In this document: piece after piece, positions 51,236 to 59,205 of the stretch
Layout of the letters: every line of letters begins with the position of its first letter
Numbering within the stretch: position 1 is the stretch's first letter
Source: DASVTR01 sp033855775
GTDB taxonomy: Bacteria; Acidobacteriota; Blastocatellia; Pyrinomonadales; Pyrinomonadaceae
Reading direction: 5' to 3'
Assembly (NCBI GenBank): GCA_033855775.1
Contig: JAWVFT010000122.1
Coordinates: 62,001 to 126,000 of the forward strand
Length of the DNA: 64,000 bases
Program-made: the position numbers and the translations under genes
The notes under the pieces: model-generated
What the model was told of the DNA's origin: nothing
The model's database searches: none
What the model saw: the letters and a program-made list of their open reading frames with translations, nothing else

Positions 51236-52672
51236 TTAGCCCTGATAGCCTGCCTTGTCGTCGAAGTTGCAGAGGTTCTCGGTCTGGATGAAGTCGTAGC
51301 CTGCTTCATGGATGCGACCGAGGACGCCGATGATTTGCGCGTGTGTGACGGGGCCGCCGTCCGTCCGGGAGACGAAGCGGCAACGCCAGTGGTCTGTGAT
51401 GAAAGTTTCGGGCGAGCCTTCGGGCCAGACTTTGACGCCGCGATTGCTAATCATCGTCAGGTTGAGGTCGCCTTCGATTGACTTGATGGCCGCGCCGAGT
51501 TCGTCGGCTGTGCCTTTGTTCCAATCCAAAAACACGTCAACGCCGATGGTCGCTTTCTGTTCGGCTTCGTGCTTGGAGGTCTGCGCGTTGACGGCCTCCG
51601 AGCCGCCCGCTTTGTACTCGACGGCCTTCAGCTTTTCCGGCTTTTGACCGATGCGTTCGATGACGGCCTCCGCAAACTCTTTCGTCCCGACCTTCTCACG
51701 GCTGACGCCTTCCTTATAGATGTCGTAAGTGTGAATGCCGTCCTCAATCGTGCGCAGCCATGCGTTGTGGACGCGCTCGGCAACGTCCGCTTGATTGATG
51801 TGAACGAGCATCATGATGGCTCCGAGCAGGAGGCCGGAAGGGTTCGCCATGTTCTGCCCGGCGCGGCGCGGGGCAGAGCCGTGGATGGCTTCAAACATCG
51901 CCACGTTTTCGCCGATGTTGGCCGAGCCAGCGAGGCCGACCGAGCCTGCAATCTGCGCGGCCACGTCCGAGAGAATGTCGCCGTAGAGATTGGGCATCAC
52001 GAGCACATCGAAGGCTTCGGGCGTGTCGGCGAGTTTGGCCGCGCCGATGTCCACAATCCAGTGTTCGTTTTCTATCTCAGGATACTCGGCGGCAATCTCG
52101 TCGAAGACTTTATGGAAGAGCCCGTCGGAGAGCTTCATGATGTTGTCTTTGGTGAAGCAAGTGACCTTCTTGCGATTGTTGCGCCGCGCGTAGTCGAAAG
52201 CGTAGCGCACAATCTTCTCCGAGCCGGGACGCGAGATGAGCTTCAACGACAACATCATCTGCTCCGTCTGCCTGTACTCGATGCCCGCGTACAAGTCCTC
52301 TTCGTTTTCGCGGACGATGACGACATCCATGTTCGGATGCTTCGTCTTGACGAACGGGTCGTAGGAGACGCACGGGCGCACGTTGGCGTACAAGCCCATC
52401 GTCTTGCGCACGGTCACGTTGAGGCTCTTGTAGCCGCCGCCCTGCGGCGTCGTAATCGGGGCTTTGAGAAAGACTTTGGTGCGGCGCAAACTGTCCCACG
52501 CGCTCGGCTCGATGCCGGCGGCGTTGCCCGCCAGATAGGCTTTCTCGCCGATGACGATGGTTTCGATGTCGAGGCTCGCGCCCGCTCCCTTCAGGATGGC
52601 GAGCGTCGCCTCCATGATTTCCGGCCCGATGCCGTCGCCGTGCGCGACCGTGATAGGAACACTCTCTGGCAT
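51236..52672 (-). CDS. icd: isocitrate dehydrogenase, Thermus/Rickettsia-type with C-terminal extension
   Basis: This 478-aa enzyme oxidatively decarboxylates isocitrate to 2-oxoglutarate. Signatures include ITVAHGDGIGPEIM, NVRPCVSYDPFVKTKHP, VIVRENEEDLYAGIEY and NLYGDILSDVAAQIAGSVGLAGSANIG. After the usual core it has a C-terminal domain (TIGVDVFLDWNKGTADELGA ... AGYDFIQTENLCNFD) known from the Thermus group. Cofactor preference is unclear, most likely NADP. The ATG at 52672 is chosen because a good promoter lies at 52733-52762; the longer frame upstream would begin before that promoter. purE starts 5 bp after its stop. Confidence 0.9.
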   Translation of the reverse strand: MPESVPITVAHGDGIGPEIMEATLAILKGAGASLDIETIVIGEKAYLAGNAAGIEPSAWDSLRRTKVFLKAPITTPQGGGYKSLNVTVRKTMGLYANVRPCVSYDPFVKTKHPNMDVVIVRENEEDLYAGIEYRQTEQMMLSLKLISRPGSEKIVRYAFDYARRNNRKKVTCFTKDNIMKLSDGLFHKVFDEIAAEYPEIENEHWIVDIGAAKLADTPEAFDVLVMPNLYGDILSDVAAQIAGSVGLAGSANIGENVAMFEAIHGSAPRRAGQNMANPSGLLLGAIMMLVHINQADVAERVHNAWLRTIEDGIHTYDIYKEGVSREKVGTKEFAEAVIERIGQKPEKLKAVEYKAGGSEAVNAQTSKHEAEQKATIGVDVFLDWNKGTADELGAAIKSIEGDLNLTMISNRGVKVWPEGSPETFITDHWRCRFVSRTDGGPVTHAQIIGVLGRIHEAGYDFIQTENLCNFDDKAGYQG

Positions 52673-52732
52673 AATCTTTACGATGCCTTTCTTCGAATGA
52701 TGAAATTGCAGTAACGCTTTCAGGAGCGAAGC

Positions 52733-52762
52733 ACTATATGCTAAAAGCGCGAGCGCAGGCAA
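52733..52762 (-). promoter_or_regulatory. probable promoter of the icd-purE-purK operon
   Basis: Reading the minus strand, TTGCCT (52762-52757) and TATAGT (52738-52733) are 18 bp apart. Transcription would start near 52726, giving a leader of about 54 bases to the icd ATG. Confidence 0.5.
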
Positions 52763-52901
52763 CGACCTGAGAGAAGACGCGCCCCCCACAAGCGCCAAAA
52801 TGACGGCCAGCCCCGCTGTCATCAGTCGCAATCTTGCGTTCAATTTTCCTGCGTGTCATGATTGAAGAGCGATTTCGTATCTCTTAAAGAGGCGACGACC
52901 A

Positions 52902-53567
52902 ATGAGCGACAACTACGGCAACCTTGAGCCGCGCGTAACAATAGTTGAAGAGGCTGTCCTCATATTGAAGGAGTTGGCCCTCAGCGCCAACGACCGCATG
53001 AACGGCTTCGATGCTGCCCTGAGCAACCTGACGGTGAAAATAGAAGCTTTGACGGATGCTCAAATCCGCAACGAAGATTCATTCAACAATAAAATCGAAG
53101 CTTTGGCGGACGCTCAGCGTCTCGGTGAAGATTCACTGTCCAGTAAAATCGAAGCTTTAACAGATGCTCAGATCCGCAACGAAGATTCATTCAATAATAA
53201 AATTGAAGCTTTGACAGATACTCAGCGTCGCAATGAAGAATCCTTCAATAATAAAATTGAAGCTTTGACAGACGCTCAAACTCGTAGCGAAGATTCATTC
53301 AATAATAAAATTGAAACTTTGACGGATGCTCAGATTCGCAGTGAAGATTCACTATCCGGTAAAATTGAAGCTTTAACGGATGCTCAGATTCGCAACGAAG
53401 AGTCGTTCAACCGTAAAATCGAAGCTCTGGCGGAAGGTCAGCGTCGCACGGATGAAGCGCTGACGCGTCTGGCAGATGCCCAAGCGCGTCTGGCAGATGC
53501 CCAAACCCACACAGACCAGCGGTTGGACGCGCTGATTGATATTGTCAGAGGTCGCAATGGTCAGTGA
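52902..53567 (+). CDS. coiled-coil protein with eight 18-residue repeats
   Basis: This 221-aa protein has no recognised family. After a helical leader (residues 1-45), eight repeats of KIEALTDAQIRNEDSFNN run from residue 46 to 189, then a heptad-like tail (ADAQARLADAQTHTDQRLDA). The pattern predicts a long parallel coiled coil; 18 residues equal five helical turns with an 11-residue (hendecad) plus heptad rhythm. It has no signal peptide or membrane segment. The ATG has GAGG 10 bases upstream. It diverges from icd. Confidence 0.7.
   Translation: MSDNYGNLEPRVTIVEEAVLILKELALSANDRMNGFDAALSNLTVKIEALTDAQIRNEDSFNNKIEALADAQRLGEDSLSSKIEALTDAQIRNEDSFNNKIEALTDTQRRNEESFNNKIEALTDAQTRSEDSFNNKIETLTDAQIRSEDSLSGKIEALTDAQIRNEESFNRKIEALAEGQRRTDEALTRLADAQARLADAQTHTDQRLDALIDIVRGRNGQ
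53037..53468 (+). repeat. 54-bp tandem repeat, eight units, in the coiled-coil gene
   Basis: Units start at 53037, 53091, 53145, 53199, 53253, 53307, 53361 and 53415. All are exactly 54 bp and keep frame. Units 1 and 3 (and also 4-6) are closest, which points to recent duplication. Confidence 0.92.
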
Positions 53568-53961
53568 GCTTTCCGGCGCGCGGGCCTTAAATTTTATTCG
53601 TTGATAATGAAGAGCCGGATAATGCAGACCGTCGTTGGTGTTGAGGAGCAAGAATATTGTTAGGAATTTTTTCAGCGCACGCTTGCGCTTCGCTTGAAGT
53701 GTAAGGCATACTTTTCGTGTTTGGTACCTGCTCTCGCGCGTTAATGGTGACGCGCCTGTCCGTGACTGGAAAGCGACGTTGGTTCGGCTGAAAAGAGCGA
53801 GGCTAGTTTGTCAACTTGTTAGAAGCCGCTCTCGCTAGTTGTTAGAGCACCGGGCGCGTCGCGTTTCGCCGGAAAGGTCAGTTGAGGCTCCCCGCCTTTA
53901 GTCCCAGCGATTCCACATCAAGCCCGCGCTTCCTTTGACCTTAAAGGATAAAGATAAAGAA
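53568..53961. other. 394-bp gap upstream of the RNA-binding protein gene
   Basis: It is AT-richer than the flanking genes but holds no ORF I would defend. The long distance allows a structured 5' leader for the RRM gene, as is common for cold-responsive RNA-binding proteins. I see AAAGGA 13 bases before the ATG and no clear promoter pair. Confidence 0.4.
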
Positions 53962-54366
53962 ATGGCTACGAAACTTTATGTCGGTAATCTGTCGTTCCGC
54001 ACGTCCAGCGACGATTTGCGCGAAGCCTTCTCGCAGGCCGGAACGGTGGAATCAGCAACGGTGCTCGAAGACCGCGAGACGGGACGTTCACGCGGCTTTG
54101 GCTTCGTCGAAATGGCAACAGCGGAGGAAGCGACAGCGGCCATCGAAATGTTCAACGGCAAAGACCTCGGCGGGCGCAACCTGACCGTCAATGAGGCCAA
54201 GCCGAAGACTGACCGCGGCGGCGGTGGTGGCGGCGGGCGCGGCGGCTACGGCGGTGGCGGCGGCGGTGGTCGCGGCGGCGGCGGCGGTGGCGGGCGCGGC
54301 GGCGACCGTGGCGGCTTCGGCGGCGGCGGTGGCGGCGGACGCAACGACCGCGAACCGCGCTGGTAA
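53962..54366 (+). CDS. RRM-type RNA-binding protein with Gly/Arg-rich tail
   Basis: This 134-aa protein has one RNA recognition motif (residues 3-80) with RNP2 LYVGNLSF and RNP1 RGFGFVEM. An RGG-like tail follows (GGGGRGGYGGGGGG), ending NDREPRW. This matches the cyanobacterial Rbp-like family, which binds single-stranded RNA and is often cold-induced. The tail may drive condensation or extra RNA contacts. The ATG at 53962 is chosen because the fold starts at once (MATKLYVGNL). Confidence 0.92.
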   Translation: MATKLYVGNLSFRTSSDDLREAFSQAGTVESATVLEDRETGRSRGFGFVEMATAEEATAAIEMFNGKDLGGRNLTVNEAKPKTDRGGGGGGGRGGYGGGGGGGRGGGGGGGRGGDRGGFGGGGGGGRNDREPRW

Positions 54367-54384
54367 CTCAACAGCAGTGACAAG

Positions 54385-54446
54385 TAAAGAGTGACGAGTG
54401 ACAAGCTCAAGGCAACAGCTTTGAGCTTGTCACTCATCACTCTTTA
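54385..54446. terminator. 26-bp near-perfect hairpin made of heptamer repeats
   Basis: The arms 54385-54410 and 54421-54446 pair with one mismatch around a 10-base loop. TGACGAG/TGACAAG units make up the stem, and TTT runs follow the right arm. It separates the convergent RRM and M28 peptidase genes. Confidence 0.75.
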
Positions 54447-54570
54447 GTTTTTGCGGCGCTCTTTTGAGTTTTTACTTTGCTGCTACTTTTTCTCGATGCT
54501 TCTCAACTCTCAACAAACCGCTTAACAGCCGCCGCTTTTCTTATGCTCGTCACTTGCTGCTTGTCACTCG

Positions 54571-56565
54571 TCACTGCTTTCTTGCCGTAGGAGTAATCTT
54601 GAGCTTGAGCGTCTGGCTACCGCGAACGATTTCGATGTCGTATTCCTCGCCCGCCTTCATCTCTCCGAGCGCGTAGGTGTAGTCGTAGACGTTCTTCACT
54701 TCGCGCCCGGCGAGGTGTGTCACGCGGTCGCCCGCCAGCAGTCCGGCCCTGGCCGCCGGTGAATCATCGCGCACGCCGTCAATCTTCATCCCGTCGGTCG
54801 CCTCCGCATAATTCGGCACGACGCCGAGCGTGACGCGAAAGCCCATCGGGCGACGCTCGCCCTCGCTTTTGGCGACCTTGTAAGTGGGCCGCTTGCGGCT
54901 GGTGTCTATCGAACGAACGATGCCCTCGACGAGCGAGACGACGCGAGCCTCGCTCTCGTAATCAATCTTATCGGCGGTGTCCGACGGCTTGTGATAATCG
55001 TCGTGCGTGCCTGTGAAGAAGAAGAGAACGGGAATCTGTTTCGAGTAGAATGATGAATGGTCGCTAGGGCCGTAGCCGTCATCGTTGAGCGTCAGCGTAA
55101 AGAGCGGGCCGGGGGACGAAGAGCGGCGGTCTGTGTAAGCGACGCCCACGCGCAAATTCTCATCCTCGATTATCTGGCGCCACTCGGCGGCAGTCCCGAC
55201 GCCGCCAATCATCAATCGCTTCTCTTTCATCCGACCGATCATGTCCATGTTAATCATCGCCACCGTGTTTGTGAGCGACAAGAGCGGATGATTGACGTAG
55301 AAGTCTGAGCCGATTAAGCCTTCCTCTTCGCCGCTGAAGGCGATGAAGACGAGCGTGCGCTTCGGCCTCGCGCCTTGCGCGGAGAAGAGCCGCGCCAGTT
55401 CGAGCAAGCCCGCGACGCCCGAAGCGTTATCGTCCGCGCCGTGATGAATCTCGCCCTCGCGCACGGCGAGGCTGCCTTCGCCGCCGCGCCCCAGATGGTC
55501 GTAGTGCGCGCCGATGATGATGGCTTCATTCTTCAACTGCGAATCCGAGCCTTCGATGACGCCGATGACATTCGCGCCCGGCGCGTTGCGCTTCACAATG
55601 TCCGTCGAGATGCTGAGCGTCACGCCGTCAAGCATATTGAACTTGACCTCGACCGTCACGTTGTAGCCTCGCACCTGAGTTGTGCCGCGCGCCATTGACC
55701 ACTTGCCGACATCCTTCTCCACTTCGGCCAACTGCGTAGAACTATTCATGCCGAGGATGCGCGCCGCCGCTTGCCTTGAAATAACGACGACGGGCAAGCC
55801 CGCATCGCCCGCGCTGTTGTCATAACTGAGACGCGCGAGCCGTTCGTCTCGAAAATTATCTTCGCGCGCGACGACGACCAGAGCCGCCGCTCCGTTCTCG
55901 CGGGCCGCAATCGCTTTCCAGCGAACGTCCGTGAAGCGAGCAAATTCTCCGTGCGGGTTATCGCCGTCCGGCGTGCCTGCCAGAGCGACGGCGACGCGGC
56001 CACGCAAGTCAACTCCGGCGTAGTCGTCATAGTTCAACCCTGCGGCCTTGATGCCGTAACCCACGAACGTCGCGGGCGCGTTCGTCACTTTCCCGTTCGA
56101 CGAAAATCCGAGCGGCGTCCAGTCTTCACCAACCCGCAAATCGAGCGCGGCGGCGCGCGTGTCTACGGGCTTCGCGGCGTCTTGCGCAGTTGTCGCCACG
56201 TGCGGCGCGAACAGCATCGCGTTGCTCTGGCCGAGCGTGACGCCAGCGACAAACGGAAACTCCTGCATGTAACGGCGCGGGCTGTCGGCTTCGAGGATGG
56301 ACATGCCGGGGCGGTCTATGCCGTTGCTGCGTCTCAGGCCATAGCGCGAAAATTCTTTAGCGATATACGCGGCGGCGGCGTTGGCTCCGTCCATTCCGGT
56401 GCGGCGTCCCTCAAGCTGGTCGGAGGCCAGATACGTGACGTGCGCGCGCAGCCGTTCAACGCTCGGAACAGCATTGCTCGCAGGCTTCGGCTGCTGCTGC
56501 GCGACGACGCTGGCCGCGACGGCGACGATAAAGGCGACGCGAAGAAAAGTTCGTTTGACTAACAT
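54571..56565 (-). CDS. secreted M28-family zinc peptidase with PA and PDZ domains
   Basis: This 664-aa protein has a signal peptide (MLVKRTFLRVAFIVAVAASVVAQ), a PA-type insert (about 140-270) and an M28 peptidase domain. The zinc site is visible: GAHYDHLG (His), GADDNASG (bridging Asp), SGEEEGLIGS (catalytic Glu and ligand), NMDMIGR (Asp), and DDYHKPSDT (His). A C-terminal PDZ domain (DGVRDDSPAARAGLLAGDRV) may bind peptide ends. It is probably a periplasmic or outer-surface aminopeptidase. The ATG at 56565 is chosen because the signal peptide starts there; the frame extends 39 codons further upstream. Confidence 0.92.
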   Translation of the reverse strand: MLVKRTFLRVAFIVAVAASVVAQQQPKPASNAVPSVERLRAHVTYLASDQLEGRRTGMDGANAAAAYIAKEFSRYGLRRSNGIDRPGMSILEADSPRRYMQEFPFVAGVTLGQSNAMLFAPHVATTAQDAAKPVDTRAAALDLRVGEDWTPLGFSSNGKVTNAPATFVGYGIKAAGLNYDDYAGVDLRGRVAVALAGTPDGDNPHGEFARFTDVRWKAIAARENGAAALVVVAREDNFRDERLARLSYDNSAGDAGLPVVVISRQAAARILGMNSSTQLAEVEKDVGKWSMARGTTQVRGYNVTVEVKFNMLDGVTLSISTDIVKRNAPGANVIGVIEGSDSQLKNEAIIIGAHYDHLGRGGEGSLAVREGEIHHGADDNASGVAGLLELARLFSAQGARPKRTLVFIAFSGEEEGLIGSDFYVNHPLLSLTNTVAMINMDMIGRMKEKRLMIGGVGTAAEWRQIIEDENLRVGVAYTDRRSSSPGPLFTLTLNDDGYGPSDHSSFYSKQIPVLFFFTGTHDDYHKPSDTADKIDYESEARVVSLVEGIVRSIDTSRKRPTYKVAKSEGERRPMGFRVTLGVVPNYAEATDGMKIDGVRDDSPAARAGLLAGDRVTHLAGREVKNVYDYTYALGEMKAGEEYDIEIVRGSQTLKLKITPTARKQ

Positions 56566-56758
56566 TTGAGATTCCACAGCTTCAGATTTCAGAAACGAGT
56601 TTCGATGACGGACGAACCGATGCATCGCTAACGAGCTTCGATGACAACGAGGCGGGTCATCATTAACGAAACATGATGACAACGAAACGATTCATCATGT
56701 AAGCGAGGAAGACGATTTCAAGTGGCGACGAAGCCGACTCAAACGACGAGCCTTCAAA

Positions 56759-56783
56759 CCCAACCCCTAACCCCCAACTCCCG
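56759..56783. repeat. short CCCCTAA/CCCCAAC heptamer run
   Basis: AACCCAACCCCTAACCCCCA is of the same heptamer class as the spacer at 59109-59205. It lies just after the stop of the PD40 protein gene. Confidence 0.5.
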
Positions 56784-56788
56784 CTTTC

Positions 56789-57856
56789 TCAATCTATCCA
56801 ATCAGCGATGAAGACGTTGGTGTCGCCGCGAGTTTTGGCGTTGCGGTTGGAGGCGAAGACGAGCCGCTTTCCGTCAGGCGAGAACATCGGAAAGCCGTCG
56901 AAGCTCTCGTTGTAAGTGACGCGCTCAAGGCCCGTGCCGTCCGTGTTCACGACGTAGAGGTCGAAATTGCGCCCCTTGGCGTCGTTGACGTTCGAGGCGA
57001 AGATGATGCGCTTGCCGTCTGGAAAGAAATAGGGCGCGAAGCTCGCCGCGCCGAGATGCGTCACCTGTCGCTTGTTCGAGCCGTCGGCGTTCATCACCCA
57101 AAGCTCGAAGACGGTCGGCTCGATGACGCCTTCGGCGAGTTTGTCTTTATAACGCTTAATCTCGGCGGGCGTCTGCGGATGAAAGGCGCGAAAGACTATC
57201 TGCTTGCCGTCCGACGAAAAGAAAGGGCCGCCGTCGTAGCCGAGTTCGGTCGTCAAACGCCGCACGTTCTTGCCGCTCGAATCCATCGTGTAGATGTCGA
57301 GGTCGCCGTCGCGCATCGAGGTGAAGACAATCTTGCGGCCATCCTTTGAGACAGTCGCTTCGGCGTCGTAGCCGGGCGCGCTCGTCAACTGTTTCACGTC
57401 CGAGCCGTCGGGCCGCGCCGTGAAGATGTCGAACGAAGCGTAGACGGGCCAGACGTAGCCCTTCGAGAAATCGGGGCGGGGCGGGCATTCTTTGCTGCCG
57501 AGATGCGTTGACGAAAAGAGAATGCGCTTCTGCTTCGGCAGGAAATAAGAGCAGGTGGTGCGGCCCATCCCGGTCGAAACCATGCGAGCGCCGGAGCCGT
57601 CCGTCCGCATCGTATAGATCTGGTCGCACTCGCGCCCGTCGCGCTTCGATTGAAAGATAAGCTCCGTGCCGTCCGGCGAAAAGTAAGCCTCCGCGTTCTC
57701 GCCGCCGAATGTCAACTGCCTGACGTTGCTCAAATGCTTCTCATCCGGCAGCCCCAACGGATCGTCCGGCCCAAACGCCGCCACCGCCGCCGGCCTCATG
57801 CTCGACACAGGCAAATACATCACAGCAAGGATTGTAAGGAAAATGAAATTCTTCAT
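56789..57856 (-). CDS. secreted TolB-like PD40 beta-propeller protein
   Basis: This 355-aa protein has a signal peptide (MKNFIFLTILAVMYLPVSSM) and six or so PD40 blades (YFSPDGTELIFQSKRDG, VSKDGRKIVFTSMRDGDLDI, FFPDGKRIIFASNVND, FSPDGKRLVFASNRNAK). It lacks a TolB N-terminal domain. Such single propellers bind proteins or glycans in the periplasm; the partner is unknown. The ATG at 57856 is chosen because the upstream in-frame part is heptamer-repeat DNA. It lies 220 bp downstream of no same-strand gene start and 223 bp upstream of the M28 gene. Confidence 0.82.
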   Translation of the reverse strand: MKNFIFLTILAVMYLPVSSMRPAAVAAFGPDDPLGLPDEKHLSNVRQLTFGGENAEAYFSPDGTELIFQSKRDGRECDQIYTMRTDGSGARMVSTGMGRTTCSYFLPKQKRILFSSTHLGSKECPPRPDFSKGYVWPVYASFDIFTARPDGSDVKQLTSAPGYDAEATVSKDGRKIVFTSMRDGDLDIYTMDSSGKNVRRLTTELGYDGGPFFSSDGKQIVFRAFHPQTPAEIKRYKDKLAEGVIEPTVFELWVMNADGSNKRQVTHLGAASFAPYFFPDGKRIIFASNVNDAKGRNFDLYVVNTDGTGLERVTYNESFDGFPMFSPDGKRLVFASNRNAKTRGDTNVFIADWID

Positions 57857-57867
57857 AGGTCTTAACA

Positions 57868-58003
57868 ACAGTGACAAGTGACGAGTGACAAGTGACGAGC
57901 AGGAAGAAGAAGTGAGAAGCAATGAGTGATGAGTAACAGCGTCATTCTTTTCTGCTCATCCTTCATTACTCATCGCTAACTCGTCACTCGTCACTCGTCA
58001 TTG
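57868..58003. repeat. heptamer-repeat spacer with inverted arms after serC
   Basis: TGACAAG/TGACGAG units on the left face CTCGTCA units on the right; the centre has AATGAGTGATGAG facing CATTACTCATCG. It separates serC from the PD40 gene on the same strand. Confidence 0.7.
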
Positions 58004-58005
58004 TC

Positions 58006-59091
58006 TTAACCATTCTTCTTTTCAAACTCTTTCATGAACGCGACCAGAGCTTCGACGCCTTCGCGCGGGAAGGCGTTGTAGATGGAGGCGCGAATGCCGC
58101 CAACGGAGCGGTGGCCCTTGAGGCCGTCAAGACCGGCAGCGGTCGCTTCCTTCGCAAACTGCTTTTCCAACTCTTCCGAAGGAAGGCGAAACGTGATGTT
58201 CATCGAGGAGCGCGAGTCGGGGTCGGCGTGGCCGCGATAGAAGTCGGTCGCGTCAATCGCGTCGTAGAGAATCTTCGCCTTCGCTTCATTCTCGCTGTGC
58301 ATTCCTTCGAGGCCGCCCCTGGCTTCGAGCCACTTGCAGACCAGCATGATGATGTAGATGCCGAAGGTGTTGGGCGTGTTGTAGAGCGAGTTGGCTTCGA
58401 CGTGCGTGCGATAGTCGAGCATCGTGTGCAAGCCGTCCGGGATGCGCTGCAAGAGGTCGTCGCGCATGATGACGAGCGTGACGCCGCTCGGCCCCATGTT
58501 CTTCTGCGCCCCTGCGTAGATGAGCGCGTACTTCTCCGCCGCGATGGGCCGCGAGAGAATGTCGGATGAAGCATCGGCGATGAGCGGCACGTCGCCGACC
58601 GGCGGCTCAGCCTTCCACTCGACGCCCTCTATGGTTTCGTTCGTCGTGATGTGCGCGTAGGCCGCTTGCGGGTCGAGCTTCAACTCGTCCTCAGCAGGCA
58701 CGCGCGTGAAGCCGCCGTCGGCCATCGTCGCGGCGATGTTCACAGAGCCGCAACGCTTCGCCTCCTTGACGGCCTTCTTGCCCCAACTGCCCGTCACGAC
58801 GTAATCCGCGCTTCCGCTCGGCGGCAGAAAGTTCATCGGAATCATAGAGAACTGCAAGCTCGCGCCGCCCTGCAAGAAAAGGATGTGATAGTTCTCCGGC
58901 AGCTTGAGCAACTGGCGAAGGCTGCTTTGCGCGCGTTCCATTATCTCGTCAAACGTCTTCGAGCGATGGCTAATCTCCATGATTGACATGCCGACGCCCG
59001 GCAAAGCCACCAACTCGCGCTGCGCTTCTTCCAACACCGGCAACGGCAACACCGCCGGCCCCGCGCTGAAGTTAAAGATTCGTTCCGTCAT
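58006..59091 (-). CDS. serC: phosphoserine aminotransferase
   Basis: This 361-aa PLP enzyme converts 3-phosphohydroxypyruvate and glutamate to phosphoserine. Signatures are FNFSAGPAVLPLPVLEEAQ, SHRSKTFDEI, GGASLQFSMIPMNF and the PLP lysine in YAGAQKNMGPSG. GHRSVGGIRASIYNAF near the end binds the phosphate. The ATG has AGGAGG about nine bases upstream. serA lies 1.7 kb upstream on the same strand, with an SDR and an SLBB gene between. Confidence 0.96.
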   Translation of the reverse strand: MTERIFNFSAGPAVLPLPVLEEAQRELVALPGVGMSIMEISHRSKTFDEIMERAQSSLRQLLKLPENYHILFLQGGASLQFSMIPMNFLPPSGSADYVVTGSWGKKAVKEAKRCGSVNIAATMADGGFTRVPAEDELKLDPQAAYAHITTNETIEGVEWKAEPPVGDVPLIADASSDILSRPIAAEKYALIYAGAQKNMGPSGVTLVIMRDDLLQRIPDGLHTMLDYRTHVEANSLYNTPNTFGIYIIMLVCKWLEARGGLEGMHSENEAKAKILYDAIDATDFYRGHADPDSRSSMNITFRLPSEELEKQFAKEATAAGLDGLKGHRSVGGIRASIYNAFPREGVEALVAFMKEFEKKNG

Positions 59092-59108
59092 TCATTTTCC
59101 TCCTAGAT

Positions 59109-59205
59109 TGGGGTTGGGGGTCAGGGGTTGGGGAAGACAAGCATTAAGTTGAACGTGTCGGTTCTCGTTTTTGTTTTCCCCAACCCCTAACCCCTATCCC
59201 CTGTC
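59109..59205. repeat. CCCCTAA/CCCCAAC heptamer repeat with inverted arms
   Basis: GGGGTTGGGGGTCAGGGG on the left faces CCCCAACCCCTAACCCC and CCCCTGTCCCC on the right. The arms are about 24 bases around a T-rich middle. The right arm codes the last residues of the SDR protein. G-runs could also form a quadruplex. Confidence 0.75.

Noticed and set aside
52673..52843. 57-residue hydrophobic N-terminal extension of isocitrate dehydrogenase
   Set aside because: It looks like a signal or membrane segment, but a good promoter lies inside it (52733-52762) and the enzyme is cytoplasmic, so the ATG at 52672 is preferred.
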